The position numbers and the translations under genes are program-made. From Curtobacterium pusillum (GTDB taxonomy: Bacteria > Actinomycetota > Actinomycetes > Actinomycetales > Microbacteriaceae): 64,000 nt of DNA. The DNA lies in contig NZ_JABMCE010000074.1 in assembly GCF_013359865.1 (NCBI RefSeq), positions 62,001-126,000 on the forward strand, given 5' to 3'. Positions 16,332 through 25,247 of the stretch are shown piece by piece (the first letter of the stretch is position 1; each line of letters opens with the position of its first letter). The notes beneath the pieces were generated by a model that searched no databases, had not been told where the DNA came from, and saw nothing but the letters and a program-made list of their open reading frames with translations.

Positions 16332-17894
16332 TCAGACCTCCGCCGACCGTCCGTGGCGAGCCGCGCCTCCAGACGGTCCCGTGCGGGCCACCCGCGTGAC
16401 CGAAGCCACCAGGCCGACCGCCACCAGCACCGCGATGGTGGCCACGAGCGCGAACGGGACCGGCCCGGACGCCTCGTACCGCGCGATGCCGTCCGCGGTC
16501 AGCGGAGCACGAGCCGCGTTCCAGAACCAGCTCGAGACGACCGCCAGCCCGTACAGCCCGACGCCGGGCGTCGCCACGGCGATCCCCGTGGCGAGCGCGC
16601 GGCGACCTCCGGCGGTGCGGGGGATCCGCCGCCACGCGAGGGCGCTGAGCGCGAGCAGCGCGAGCAGCGCCGGGAACACGTACCGGCCCTGCGTCCCCGC
16701 GACCTGGGTGGTGTCGAGGTACGCGCGGGCGCTGCTCGCCGTCTGCAGGACGAGGAGCAGCGAGGGGAACACCGCGAGACACCAGGCGGTCGCGCGTGTG
16801 TCCGCGCCGACCCTGGGCCGGCGGAACGCCCACAGCAGGACGACGAGCACCGCGACGATCGTGAGGAGCGCGGTGAGCAGGTCGCCGATGCTGACCTGCG
16901 CCCGCTGCCCGGGGCTGCCCCAGAACGTCCGAGCGACGGTGCCCCAGCTGACGTCGAGGAAGTGCAGGACGGTCGGGTGCTCGCCCGGTGGGAAGTCGGC
17001 GTGCGGGCGGATGGCGGCGTACCCGTCCGGCTGGAGGCGGTGGTACGTCACGAGGTTGTGCAGCCACCACCAGCACCCGAGCACGGCCGTCGTCCCGAGC
17101 ACCACCAGCGTGCGGACGAGCCGGCGGCCGATCGACAGGACGCCGGAGCCCGCCACGAGCACGACGACGGCGGTGAACGGCACGGCCGGGAGCCCGGTGC
17201 CCTTCGTCCACACGAGTGCCGCGGTCACGACACCGAGCGCCACCAGCGTGCGCCGCCGGAGATCGCCGGTGAGGAGCCGCGCGGCGAGCCAGACGACCCC
17301 GCCGCCGAGCAGGAGGACCGGGGCGTCGTTCGTCACCGACGCGCCGATGGACGCGAGCTGCGGCGTCGCGAACAGGGCCAGCGGAGCGAGCAGCGCCGCG
17401 CGAGGCGACCGGGTGACCCGGCGGACCGCGGCCCAGGCCAGGAGCGCGAGCGGTGTGACGAGCACGGCGTCGACGAGCCGGAGGGCGACGAGCGCGTGGT
17501 CCCAGCGGAGCGATCCGTAGTGGAGCGCCCGGAGCACGAGCGCGTCGGCCGCGTAGGCGGTCGGCGGGTGCTGGGTCATCTGGTCGACCGTCGTCGAGTC
17601 ACCCGGGTGTGCCGCGAGCAATTCGCTCATCGTCGACCACGTGGAGGCGTCGCCGGCGGCCTGCTCCTGCTGGGCGGCCTGCACGGCGTTCGACACGTGC
17701 AGGGCCCCCGGGGCGGGCCAGCCGGCCCCGGTCGCGACGTGCACGGCGGCGTCGAAGTGTGCCGGCTCGTCCGGTGCCTGGAACGCCGGCACGACGAGCG
17801 CCCAGAGGACGAGCCAGAGGCCGAACACGGCCGTCAGGACCGCGACCCACAGCCCCTCGCGCCGGGTGACGACAGGGTGTGGTTCGTGCTGCAT
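16332..17894 (-). CDS. DUF2142-like integral membrane protein (paralogue 1)
   Basis: This 520-residue protein has a dozen or so predicted membrane helices. Its first extracellular segment holds APDEPAHFDAA, then MTQHPPTAY and ASVTNDAPV, which match a paralogue at 34034-35617 almost block for block. The acidic first loop and many helices resemble GT-C-type transferases that use polyprenyl-phosphate sugars, but no reaction has been shown. The ATG at 17894 is chosen for the GGGGAG site about nine bases upstream; an in-frame GTG at 17924 is possible. It lies 51 bp after gtrA on the same strand, and GtrA proteins often serve such transferases. Confidence 0.75.
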   Translation of the reverse strand: MQHEPHPVVTRREGLWVAVLTAVFGLWLVLWALVVPAFQAPDEPAHFDAAVHVATGAGWPAPGALHVSNAVQAAQQEQAAGDASTWSTMSELLAAHPGDSTTVDQMTQHPPTAYAADALVLRALHYGSLRWDHALVALRLVDAVLVTPLALLAWAAVRRVTRSPRAALLAPLALFATPQLASIGASVTNDAPVLLLGGGVVWLAARLLTGDLRRRTLVALGVVTAALVWTKGTGLPAVPFTAVVVLVAGSGVLSIGRRLVRTLVVLGTTAVLGCWWWLHNLVTYHRLQPDGYAAIRPHADFPPGEHPTVLHFLDVSWGTVARTFWGSPGQRAQVSIGDLLTALLTIVAVLVVLLWAFRRPRVGADTRATAWCLAVFPSLLLVLQTASSARAYLDTTQVAGTQGRYVFPALLALLALSALAWRRIPRTAGGRRALATGIAVATPGVGLYGLAVVSSWFWNAARAPLTADGIARYEASGPVPFALVATIAVLVAVGLVASVTRVARTGPSGGAARHGRSAEV

Positions 17895-17945
17895 CGAGCG
17901 GGCTCCCCGGATCCGTGGTGCCACCTCACCGGTGGCCCCACGAGC

Positions 17946-18431
17946 CTACCGACCGGTGGGGACGGTCGTCGGCTCGGTGCCCGTGTCCGCGGTGACGCGC
18001 CTGCCGCCCCGCTCGGGGTGGTAGACCCACACCTTGTACAGCCAGAAGCGGAACACGGTGCCGAGCACGAGCCCGATCACGTTCCCGGAGACGTTGTCCG
18101 CCAGCGCCGAGGTGAGGCCGAGCACGTAGTGGGAGATCCCGAGGCAGCCGAGCGAGATGACCATCCCGCCGAGGGAGACGATCACGAACTCGAGGCCCTC
18201 GCGCGCCGCCACGGTCCGTCGCTGGTCGCGGAAGGTCCAGTACCGGTTGCCCATCCAGTTCACGAAGATCGCGACGACCGTGGACACGACCTTCGCCCAG
18301 AACGGTCCGGAGTGGAGCTCGTCCGGGCTGAGGACCGTCGCCCGGAGCAGGTTGAAGATGCCGGTGTCGACGACGAAGCCGACCGCGCCGACGACGCCGA
18401 AGCGTGCCAGTTGGGCTACCAGTCGCCGCAC
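17946..18431 (-). CDS. GtrA family membrane protein
   Basis: This 161-residue protein has four membrane helices, beginning LARFGVVGAVGFVVDTGIFNLL and including the conserved VNWMGNRYWTF. GtrA proteins are thought to flip or present polyprenyl-phosphate-linked sugars for cell-surface glycosylation. The GTG at 18431 with GGAGAT just upstream is preferred; the frame extends further but adds a non-family, Arg/Cys-rich tail. It is divergent from purK and precedes a DUF2142-like transferase candidate on the same strand. Confidence 0.82.
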   Translation of the reverse strand: MRRLVAQLARFGVVGAVGFVVDTGIFNLLRATVLSPDELHSGPFWAKVVSTVVAIFVNWMGNRYWTFRDQRRTVAAREGLEFVIVSLGGMVISLGCLGISHYVLGLTSALADNVSGNVIGLVLGTVFRFWLYKVWVYHPERGGRRVTADTGTEPTTVPTGR

Positions 18432-18515
18432 GGGATCTCCATGGTCCGTAGAGTTGTCGCTGGTCGTGCACCACACGGCCGACCAGCGGTCGCGCAGTGC
18501 ACGACCCGAACAGCG

Positions 18516-18521
18516 ATTGTA
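18516..18521 (-). promoter_or_regulatory. -10 box (TACAAT) for gtrA
   Basis: On the minus strand TACAAT is close to consensus and would give a leader of roughly 75-80 bases before the GTG at 18431. No convincing -35 element is seen at 17 bases. Confidence 0.4.
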
Positions 18522-18570
18522 GACAGCGCGTTCTCGCCGCACGGTGTGAACGACGGAAGGAACACACAGC

Positions 18571-19707
18571 ATGGCGTTGCGCGTCGGGGTCATCGGTGGG
18601 GGTCAGCTGGCACGGATGATGGTGCCCGCGGCGGTCGAGCTCGGTCTCGACATCCGGGTGCTCGCCGAGGGGCCCGGCATGTCCGCGGCGATCGCGGCCA
18701 CCGCCGAGGGCGACTACCACGACGTCGACACGGTGCTCGCGTTCGCGCGGGACGTCGACGTCGTCACCTTCGACCACGAGCACGTGCCGCAGGACGTCCT
18801 CCGCGCGCTCGTCGACGCCGGCGTCGCGGTGCGGCCCGGCCCGGAGCCGCTCGCCGTCGCGCAGGACAAGATCACCATGCGCACCCGCCTGTCCGAGCTC
18901 GGTCTGCCGGTGCCGGACTGGGCGGCGGTGCAGGACCCCGACGAACTGCAGGCGTTCCTCGACGACCACGGTGGGCGTGCCGTGGTGAAGACCGCCCGCG
19001 GCGGCTACGACGGCAAGGGCGTCCGCGTCGTCTCCGACCCCGCCGACGTGTCCGACTGGTTCATCGCGGTCGCCGAGGCCGGCGGCGGGCAGGCGCTGCT
19101 CGTCGAGGAGCTCGTGCCGTTCACCCGGGAGCTCGCGCAGTCCGTCGCCCGCCGCCCCTCCGGCGAGGTCGTGGCCTGGCCGCTCGTCGAGACCGTGCAG
19201 CGCGACGGCGTGTGCGCCGAGGTGTTCGCCCCCGCGCCCGACAGCGCCGGACGGATCGCCGACATGGCGGAGGACATCGCGGTGCGCATCGCGACCGAGC
19301 TCGGGGTAACGGGTGTGCTCGCGGTCGAGCTGTTCCAGACCGACGACGAGCGGATCCTCATCAACGAACTCGCGATGCGTCCGCACAACACCGGGCACTG
19401 GACGATCGACGGCGCCACCACGAGCCAGTTCGAACAGCACCTCCGCGCCGTGCTCGACCTGCCGCTCGGCGCGACCGGCACGCACGCGCCGGCAGCCGTG
19501 ATGATCAACGTCCTCGGCGGGCCCGCGGACGGCGACCTCGCGGCCCGCTACCCCGGCGCGCTCGAGGCTTTCCCCGAGGCGAAGTACCACTTCTACGGCA
19601 AGGCGCCGCGGCCCGGCCGGAAGATCGGTCACGTGACCGTCGTCGGCGACGACGTCGACGACGTCACCTACCGGGCACGGGCCGCCGCGGCGCACTTCGA
19701 CGACTGA
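18571..19707 (+). CDS. purK: 5-(carboxyamino)imidazole ribonucleotide synthase
   Basis: This 378-residue ATP-grasp enzyme makes N5-CAIR from AIR, ATP and bicarbonate in purine synthesis; PurE then moves the carboxylate. It starts LRVGVIGGGQLARMMVPAA, has TFDHEHVP near 70, the ATP-grasp loop KTARGGYDGKGV near 141, LVEELVPF near 175 and the C-terminal NELAMRPHNTGHWTIDG near 265. A GGAAGGA site lies upstream of the ATG. The usual partner purE is 2.7 kb downstream, after a cellulase and a glycosyltransferase gene. Confidence 0.95.
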   Translation: MALRVGVIGGGQLARMMVPAAVELGLDIRVLAEGPGMSAAIAATAEGDYHDVDTVLAFARDVDVVTFDHEHVPQDVLRALVDAGVAVRPGPEPLAVAQDKITMRTRLSELGLPVPDWAAVQDPDELQAFLDDHGGRAVVKTARGGYDGKGVRVVSDPADVSDWFIAVAEAGGGQALLVEELVPFTRELAQSVARRPSGEVVAWPLVETVQRDGVCAEVFAPAPDSAGRIADMAEDIAVRIATELGVTGVLAVELFQTDDERILINELAMRPHNTGHWTIDGATTSQFEQHLRAVLDLPLGATGTHAPAAVMINVLGGPADGDLAARYPGALEAFPEAKYHFYGKAPRPGRKIGHVTVVGDDVDDVTYRARAAAAHFDD

Positions 19708-19778
19708 CGAGCACCCGTCCCCAGAACGGCGGACACCCCGTCGGGTGGCACCCGATCTGGCGTGTGTACGGGGCCCGT

Positions 19779-19790
19779 GAGCACGTGCTC
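19779..19790. promoter_or_regulatory. Palindromic operator candidate upstream of the GH6 gene
   Basis: GAGCACGTGCTC is a perfect 12-bp palindrome, extended imperfectly to TGAGCACGTGCTCCCA (19778-19793). It lies 43 bases before the GH6 ATG. Actinobacterial cellulase genes are often controlled by LacI-family CebR-like repressors binding palindromes with GAGC/GCTC half sites; this site is similar in style but not identical, so the assignment is tentative. Confidence 0.4.
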
Positions 19791-19832
19791 CCATGGACCG
19801 GTCAGGGGTCGACCAGTCCAGGGAGTTTCGTC

Positions 19833-21224
19833 ATGCACCGAGCCAGTGTGCTCACCACCGCCGGGATCGTGAGCGCGTTCGTCGCGCTCGCCGCGGGAGC
19901 GCTCGCGCCGACCACGGCGTCGGCGGCCACGACCGCCACGACGATGCGTGCCGCGACGTCCGCGACCCTGTACGGAGCGGGGCCGTACCGCTCCGACACG
20001 AGCGAGGCAGCGAAGCAGGTGACCGCCCTCGCCGCGAGCGACCCGAGCGGCGCCGCCGCAGCGAAGACCATCGCGCAGTACCCCGTGGCGACCTGGCTCG
20101 GGGACTGGACCCGGGGGACGACCCTCACGAAGACGATCGACGCCGCCGTGGCCGGGGCCGACCGCACCGGGACGACCGCCGTCTTCGTGACCTACGCCAT
20201 CCCGCAGCGCGACTGCGGCGGGTACTCGGCGGGCGGCTTCGACGAGGCCACGTACGACGCGTGGGTCGACCAGGTCGTCTCGCGGGTCGCCGGGCACCGG
20301 GCGGCCGTGATCGTCGAACCGGACTCCCTCGCGATGCTCAGCAACGCGGCCTGCAGTGCGTCCCTCGACCAGCAGCGCTACCGGATCCTCTCCCGCGAGG
20401 TCGCCGCGTTCACCGCCGCCGGCGTGCCCGCCTACCTCGACGCCGGGAACTCGAACTGGGTGACGCCGGCTGTGATGGCGTCCCGGTTGAACAGCGCCGG
20501 AGTGCAGCAGGCGCGCGGGTTCTTCACGAACGTCGCGAACTACTACCCGACGGCGCAGGAACAGGCGTACGCCGAGAAGGTCTCCGCGGCGACCGGTGGC
20601 TCGCACTACGTCATCGACACCTCCCGGAACGGCCAGGGCTGGCGCGGCACCTGGTGCAACGGGCCGGGGGCCGGGCTCGGCACGTCGCCCCGGGTCGTCT
20701 CCGACGGCACCGCGCTGGACGCCCTGCTCTGGGTGAAGACCCCCGGGGCGAGCGACGGCACGTGCGGCGGGGGGCCGGCTGCCGGCACGTGGTGGCCGGC
20801 GTTCGCGGAGGCCCTGGTGGCGAACGCGCGGCTCGGGACGCCGGTGTCGTCGGCCGCTGCGGTTGCGTCGGCCGCTCCGGCCGCTGCGGCGAAGAAGGCC
20901 CCGTCGGTGGCTCCGGTCGCGCACCGCGACGCCGCGACGTCCGGGGCGGTCCGACGCGTGACCGTCCGTGGATGGGCCTTCGACCGCGACGACCTCCGGA
21001 AGCCGGTCACCGTCCGCATCTCCATCGGCGGCAAGGTCGTCGGCACCACGGTCGCGAGCACCTCGCGACCGGACGTCGATCGTGTGTACGGCGTCGGCGC
21101 GAACCACGGGTTCGCCGCCACCGTCGCCACGTCCAGCGGCCGGCGCAGCGTCTGTCTGGTCGCCGTGGGGATCGGCGGCGGCGGGGACACCTCGCTGGGC
21201 TGCACCACCGTCGCGGTCCGCTGA
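19833..21224 (+). CDS. Secreted glycoside hydrolase family 6 (cellulase) with C-terminal GWAxD domain
   Basis: This 463-residue protein starts with a signal peptide ending near ASA (about residue 31). The GH6 domain (about 45-345) has VFVTYAIPQRDCGGYSAGGFD with the proposed catalytic acid Asp127, IVEPDSLAML (Asp164), AYLDAGNSNW, VIDTSRNGQGW, and LLWVKTPGASDGTC. These are the ordered signatures of GH6 endoglucanases and cellobiohydrolases acting on beta-1,4-glucan. An Ala-rich linker leads to a domain (about 362-463) with VRGWAFDRDD and VYGVGANHGFAA that is the same family as the four repeats in the secreted protein at 46236-48470. A CAGGGAG site precedes the ATG. It sits between purK and purE. 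Confidence 0.88.
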   Translation: MHRASVLTTAGIVSAFVALAAGALAPTTASAATTATTMRAATSATLYGAGPYRSDTSEAAKQVTALAASDPSGAAAAKTIAQYPVATWLGDWTRGTTLTKTIDAAVAGADRTGTTAVFVTYAIPQRDCGGYSAGGFDEATYDAWVDQVVSRVAGHRAAVIVEPDSLAMLSNAACSASLDQQRYRILSREVAAFTAAGVPAYLDAGNSNWVTPAVMASRLNSAGVQQARGFFTNVANYYPTAQEQAYAEKVSAATGGSHYVIDTSRNGQGWRGTWCNGPGAGLGTSPRVVSDGTALDALLWVKTPGASDGTCGGGPAAGTWWPAFAEALVANARLGTPVSSAAAVASAAPAAAAKKAPSVAPVAHRDAATSGAVRRVTVRGWAFDRDDLRKPVTVRISIGGKVVGTTVASTSRPDVDRVYGVGANHGFAATVATSSGRRSVCLVAVGIGGGGDTSLGCTTVAVR

Positions 21225-21290
21225 GACGACCGGTCGCGTCGTCAGCGCGTGCTGCGACGGAGCCGGAGCCGTGTGCGGGAGGATGGAGGC

Positions 21291-22406
21291 ATGCCGCGTG
21301 ATCTCGTCCGCCGTGCCGCCAGCAGACTCCGCCGCACGCTGACCGGCACGCGCCCGGGGACTCCCGGCCCGGAACCGGTCCCGCTGCCGGTCCTCGGTTA
21401 CGTGGTCGCCGGCGGTGGCGGCGCCCACCCGGCTTCGGCGCACGTGCGTGTCGTCCGGCGTACCGAGCACCTCGCCCGCAGCGGCCGGGCCGAGGTACGG
21501 CAGGTCGACCCCGTGGCGTTCGTGGACGGTGCCGACGAGACGCCGTACCGGGCCCTCCTCGTGCAGCGGGACATCCTGCCCCGGGACCAGGTCGAACCGT
21601 TCCTCGCCGCCGCCGCCGCCCGCGGGATCCGGGTGGCGGCCGAGGTCGACGACGACTTCTTCACCGCGTCGGGCCGAGATCGGCTGGCGCGCGCCGAGTA
21701 CGACCCGGACCGGCTCGCCTCGATCGACGCCCTCGTCCGCGGCGCCGACCTGGTGCTCGTGAGCACCGAGGAGCTCGCCGCACTGGTCCGCCCCGTCGCG
21801 CGCCGGGTCGTCGTGGTCCGCAACGCCCTCGACCCGACGATCTGGACGCCCGGCGACACCGCCGTCGACGAGGACCTCGCCGTCGGCGAGCACCGTGTGC
21901 TCTACATGGGGACGCTGACGCACGGTGCGGACCTCGAACTGCTCCGCGACGTCTTCACCGACCTGACGGCGTCGGACGGGCTCCCCGTCCGGCTCGAGGT
22001 CATCGGCGTCACCGACGACGCCGACGGGACCGGCTGGTACCGCCGGGTCGAGGTGCCGGACGGGCACTACCCGGCGTTCGCCCGCTGGCTCGTCGACCAC
22101 CGGGAGCGGTGGCGCGCCGGGGTCGCCCCCCTGCGGGACGAGGAGTTCAACCGAGCCAAGAGCGACCTCAAGGCGATCGAGTACACCGCGCTCGGGCTGC
22201 CCGCCGTCGTGTCCGACCGCCCGTCCTACCGCGACGCGCGCGACCACGGCGTGGTCGCGGTGCCGGACGACGTGGACGCCTGGCGTCACGCCGTCCGCGC
22301 GGCGGTCGACACCGGGGACGCCGATCCCGTGGCCGCCCGCTGGGTGCGCGACGAGCGGACGATCGGCGACGACGGCGACGCCTGGCGGTCCGCACTGCTC
22401 GACTAG
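21291..22406 (+). CDS. Glycosyltransferase, GT-B fold (GT4-like)
   Basis: This 371-residue protein has a basic N-terminus (RRAASRLRRTLTG) and a GT-B style C-terminal half with VLYMGTLTHGADLELLRDVF and an acceptor/donor region ending KAIEYTALGLPAVVSDRPSY. The classical E-x7-E pair is represented by IEYTALGLP. The donor and acceptor are unknown. A strong GGAGGATGGAGG region lies just before the ATG at 21291. It sits between a secreted cellulase gene and purE, and its stop TAG forms part of the purE -10 box. It may act on a surface polysaccharide. Confidence 0.72.
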   Translation: MPRDLVRRAASRLRRTLTGTRPGTPGPEPVPLPVLGYVVAGGGGAHPASAHVRVVRRTEHLARSGRAEVRQVDPVAFVDGADETPYRALLVQRDILPRDQVEPFLAAAAARGIRVAAEVDDDFFTASGRDRLARAEYDPDRLASIDALVRGADLVLVSTEELAALVRPVARRVVVVRNALDPTIWTPGDTAVDEDLAVGEHRVLYMGTLTHGADLELLRDVFTDLTASDGLPVRLEVIGVTDDADGTGWYRRVEVPDGHYPAFARWLVDHRERWRAGVAPLRDEEFNRAKSDLKAIEYTALGLPAVVSDRPSYRDARDHGVVAVPDDVDAWRHAVRAAVDTGDADPVAARWVRDERTIGDDGDAWRSALLD

Positions 22407-22409
22407 GCT
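22404..22409 (+). promoter_or_regulatory. -10 box (TAGGCT) for purE, overlapping the previous stop codon
   Basis: TAGGCT begins with the TAG stop of the upstream glycosyltransferase and ends six bases before the GTG at 22416, a leaderless arrangement. It indicates that purE can be transcribed independently of the genes inserted upstream. Confidence 0.5.
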
Positions 22410-22415
22410 CGTCGC

Positions 22416-22928
22416 GTGACCGACACCGCAGCCCCCGTCCAGCCGCTCGTCTCGATCATCATGGGCTCCGACTCCGACTGGCCGACGATGCAGGCCGCCG
22501 CGGACATGCTCACCGAGCTCGGGATCCCGTTCGAGGCCGACGTCGTGTCGGCGCACCGGACCCCGGACAAGATGACGCGCTTCGCCCGCGGCGCCGCTGC
22601 CCGCGGTGTCCGCGTGGTGATCGCCGGCGCCGGGGGAGCGGCGCACCTGCCCGGCATGGTCGCTTCGATGACGACGCTGCCGGTGATCGGCGTGCCCGTC
22701 CAGCTCGCGCGACTCGACGGCCTCGACTCGCTGCTGTCGATCGTGCAGATGCCCGCCGGCATCCCCGTGGCGACGATGGCGATCAACGGTGCGGCGAACG
22801 CGGGACTCCTCGCGGCGCGGATCATCGGCACCGCGGACCCGGCCGTGGCCGCGCGCCTGGCCGACTACGCCGAGGGGCTGGAGCAGCTCGTCGAGGAGAA
22901 GGCGCAGCGCCTCCGCGACTCGCTCTGA
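22416..22928 (+). CDS. purE: 5-(carboxyamino)imidazole ribonucleotide mutase
   Basis: This 170-residue cytosolic mutase converts N5-CAIR to CAIR in purine synthesis. It has [13 protein letters not shown] near residue 11, [11 protein letters not shown] near 40 and [15 protein letters not shown] near 67, all characteristic of class I PurE. Length is normal. The GTG start lies six bases after TAGGCT. Its partner purK is upstream on the same strand but separated by two carbohydrate-related genes. Confidence 0.95.
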   Translation: MTDTAAPVQPLVSIIMGSDSDWPTMQAAADMLTELGIPFEADVVSAHRTPDKMTRFARGAAARGVRVVIAGAGGAAHLPGMVASMTTLPVIGVPVQLARLDGLDSLLSIVQMPAGIPVATMAINGAANAGLLAARIIGTADPAVAARLADYAEGLEQLVEEKAQRLRDSL

Positions 22929-22935
22929 CCGCGCT

Positions 22936-22951
22936 GCACCGGCGCCGGTGC
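22936..22951. terminator. Short palindrome between convergent purE and glycosyltransferase genes
   Basis: GCACCGGCGCCGGTGC is a perfect 16-bp palindrome, seven bases after the purE stop and 11 before the convergent stop. It could form a small hairpin (6-bp stem) acting in both directions, but it is weak and has no T-tract. Confidence 0.35.
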
Positions 22952-22962
22952 CGCCGATGGGG

Positions 22963-24105
22963 TCAGAGGTCGGCGTGCAGCTGCCAGGTCTCGGCAGCGG
23001 AGTCGTTCCAGTCGTACATCCGCGCCCGGTCCGGACCCGCGACGGCGAGCTGCCCGGCGAGCAGCGGGTCCTGGACGACCTGGTAGACCGCCTGGGCGAG
23101 CCGTTCGGGGTAGGAGTCGCGGGGGTCCCGGGCGACGGTCACCCCTGCGTCCGACGCCACCTCGCGCACGGCCTCGTCGTCCGAGTGGACGACCGGGGTG
23201 CCGAAGCTCATGGCCTCGATCACCGGCAGGCCGAAGCCCTCGGCGAGGCTCGGGAAGACGAACACCGTCGCCCGGTCGTACGCCACCGCGAGGTCCGCGT
23301 CGTCGATCCGGCCGAGCACCTTCACCCGGTCGCGGGCCAGGCCTGCACGCTCCGCGGTGCCGTACACGTCGACGTCGCCCCACCCGTCCGGGCCCGCGAT
23401 GACCAACGGGATGTCCGCCGGGGCGTCGGGGTGCGCCATCGCGTCGATGAGGAACCGCAGGCCCTTCCGCGGCTCGAGGGTGCCGACCGCGAGGACGTAG
23501 CGTTCGGGCAGGCCGAGTCGCTCGGCCCGGAGGTCGGCGTCGACGGGGATCCGCAGCCGGCCGCTGGGGGCGCCGCCGATGACCCGGAGTCGTTCGTCGA
23601 ACCGGTGGATCCCGTTGAGGGTGCTCGCGACCGCGTGGGTCGGCACGACGACCGCGTCGGCGTGCTTCCACGCCCGCTTCACCATCGCCCGGTGGAACTG
23701 GACGCCGCGCGGCGTCAGCGTCTCGGGGTGCGTCCACGGGACCGTGTCGTGGACCGTGACGACCGTCTGCCGGCCCGGGTCGCTGAACCGGTCGTGCTTC
23801 ACCAACGGCGCGAGGACGCTCGGGGAGTGCACCATGCCCCGGCCGACACTGCCGACGAACCCGCCCTGCCAGGCGAGCGAGAGCTCGCGCCGCGGGAGGG
23901 CGAGCCGGTCGAGGTCGGCGAGGCCGGGCAGCAACGTACGGATGTGCGCGAGCTCGTCCTTGCCGACGGCGGACACGATGCCCGCGACGTCGCAGCCCTC
24001 CGGCGCGGTCTCGATGAGGTGCCGCGTCAGCTCTTCCGCGTAGCGGCCGATGCCGCCCGGGACGGGGGCGACGATCTGGTCCACGACGACGTGGAGTGTT
24101 GTCAT
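22963..24105 (-). CDS. Glycosyltransferase family 4
   Basis: This 380-residue GT-B enzyme has VPGGIGRYAEEL near residue 15, VVTVHDTVPWTHPE near 115, VLAVGTLEPRKGL near 203, and the nucleotide-sugar site VFVFPSLAEGFGLPVIEAMSFGTPVV near 288 with the E-x7-E pair. Such enzymes typically add mannose, rhamnose or glucose to lipid-linked glycans at the inner membrane face. A GAGGAGG site lies upstream of the ATG. It is transcribed with, and downstream of, the flippase-like gene. The donor sugar is unknown. Confidence 0.85.
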   Translation of the reverse strand: MTTLHVVVDQIVAPVPGGIGRYAEELTRHLIETAPEGCDVAGIVSAVGKDELAHIRTLLPGLADLDRLALPRRELSLAWQGGFVGSVGRGMVHSPSVLAPLVKHDRFSDPGRQTVVTVHDTVPWTHPETLTPRGVQFHRAMVKRAWKHADAVVVPTHAVASTLNGIHRFDERLRVIGGAPSGRLRIPVDADLRAERLGLPERYVLAVGTLEPRKGLRFLIDAMAHPDAPADIPLVIAGPDGWGDVDVYGTAERAGLARDRVKVLGRIDDADLAVAYDRATVFVFPSLAEGFGLPVIEAMSFGTPVVHSDDEAVREVASDAGVTVARDPRDSYPERLAQAVYQVVQDPLLAGQLAVAGPDRARMYDWNDSAAETWQLHADL

Positions 24106-24162
24106 GCGGTGCGCCTCCTCGTGGTGCTGCCGTGCGCACTGCGCGGTCGGAAGCCGACCATA

Positions 24163-25218
24163 TCAGTCCGCTCGGGGAGGAACCGGAGCGCCCGATCGAG
24201 TCGCCGCGGCGGCAGTGATCCGGCGGTGCCGCGCGGCGAGGAGCGCGCCGACACCGGCGAGCACGACGTCGCCGATGGTCATGAACACGCGGCTGATCAC
24301 CGCGAGCGCGAGCGGTGCGGAGCCGCCGGCGACGCTGCCGAGGAGCAGCACGAGGATGCCCTCACGGGGACCGATGCCGGCGGGCGCGATGACGACGACG
24401 AAGCCGACGAGCCAGGCCACCGCGTAGGCGCCGACGGCCACCGGGAACAGCGCCGGGGAGTCCGCACCGAACGCGCGCAGCACCACCGTCGCCTGCACGC
24501 CGTAGGCCACCCACATCGCGAGCGACCAGACGAGCGACATGACCGTGCCGGACCAGGTGAGCGTGGTGTCCTGCGCCGGACGGCGGAGCACACGGAACGC
24601 GATCGCGATGAGTCGGCCCAGCACCGGCGGGGTGAGGCAGACCAGCCCGACGACGATGACGGGGATGAGCCACCAGAACGTCGCGAACCCGGTGGACGAC
24701 GCGAGCAGGACGGCGACGATGCCGACGATCGCGGCCGTGACCATGCTCACGAGCATGGAGGCGAGAGCGGCGACGGCGCTGCCGGTGCGTTGGAGCCCGT
24801 GCGCCCGGCCGAGCTCGGCCTGGGCGGCGATCGACCAGACGCCGCCGGGGATGTACTTGCCGAGCTGGCCGACGAAGAAGATCGAGGACGCCGCGGCCAA
24901 CGGGACGCGGTACCCGCTGGCCGCCATCATCGAGCGCCAGGACAGCATGTTCGCCACGAGGGCGACGACCGTGAACAGGACGCCGACGCTCACCGTCGTG
25001 ACGTCGAGGCTCGCGAAGTCGTGGACGATCCTGTCCCACTGCTTCGCGATGCTCCAGACGAGGAACGCGACGGCCACGACCGCTGCCGCCCACTTCACCG
25101 CGTCGAGCACGCGCGCGCGCCGACCGCTCGTCGGCACGGCGCCCGTGACGACGTCGGAGGAGGTGTCGAGCGGGTCCGGTGACCCTGCGGCCGACCCCGT
25201 AGGCTGTTGTGCGTCCAT
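24163..25218 (-). CDS. Flippase-like / lysylphosphatidylglycerol synthase transmembrane-domain protein
   Basis: This 351-residue protein has about eight membrane helices and the family block FFVGQLGKYIPGGVWSIAAQAE near 115, with a later APAGIGPREGILVLLL near 280. These are signatures of the AglD/LPG-synthase transmembrane family (UPF0104). It lacks the soluble catalytic domain of lysylphosphatidylglycerol synthases, so a role in lipid or polyprenol-linked sugar handling is more likely than lysyl transfer. It is divergent from a GT4 gene by 29 bp; TAGAGT lies nine bases before its ATG on the minus strand. Confidence 0.8.
   Translation of the reverse strand: MDAQQPTGSAAGSPDPLDTSSDVVTGAVPTSGRRARVLDAVKWAAAVVAVAFLVWSIAKQWDRIVHDFASLDVTTVSVGVLFTVVALVANMLSWRSMMAASGYRVPLAAASSIFFVGQLGKYIPGGVWSIAAQAELGRAHGLQRTGSAVAALASMLVSMVTAAIVGIVAVLLASSTGFATFWWLIPVIVVGLVCLTPPVLGRLIAIAFRVLRRPAQDTTLTWSGTVMSLVWSLAMWVAYGVQATVVLRAFGADSPALFPVAVGAYAVAWLVGFVVVIAPAGIGPREGILVLLLGSVAGGSAPLALAVISRVFMTIGDVVLAGVGALLAARHRRITAAAATRSGAPVPPRAD
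25200..25205 (+). promoter_or_regulatory. -10 box (TAGGCT) for the GT4 gene at 25248
   Basis: TAGGCT lies inside the start of the divergent flippase gene. Transcription from about 25212 would leave a leader of some 36 bases containing AAGGGAG before the ATG. Confidence 0.4.
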
Positions 25219-25247
25219 CGACCGACAACTCTAAGGGAGCGCGCTGG

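Noticed and set aside
18432-18593. A longer N-terminus for GtrA
   Set aside because: The extra 54 residues are Arg/Cys-rich, unlike GtrA, and lie over the promoter-like TACAAT; the GTG at 18431 has GGAGAT.
16311-21224. An open frame of 1637 codons spanning several genes on the + strand
   Set aside because: Only its last 463 codons (GH6) have signal peptide and family motifs. The rest is Arg/Pro-rich shadow of reverse genes and purK, as expected in high-GC DNA.
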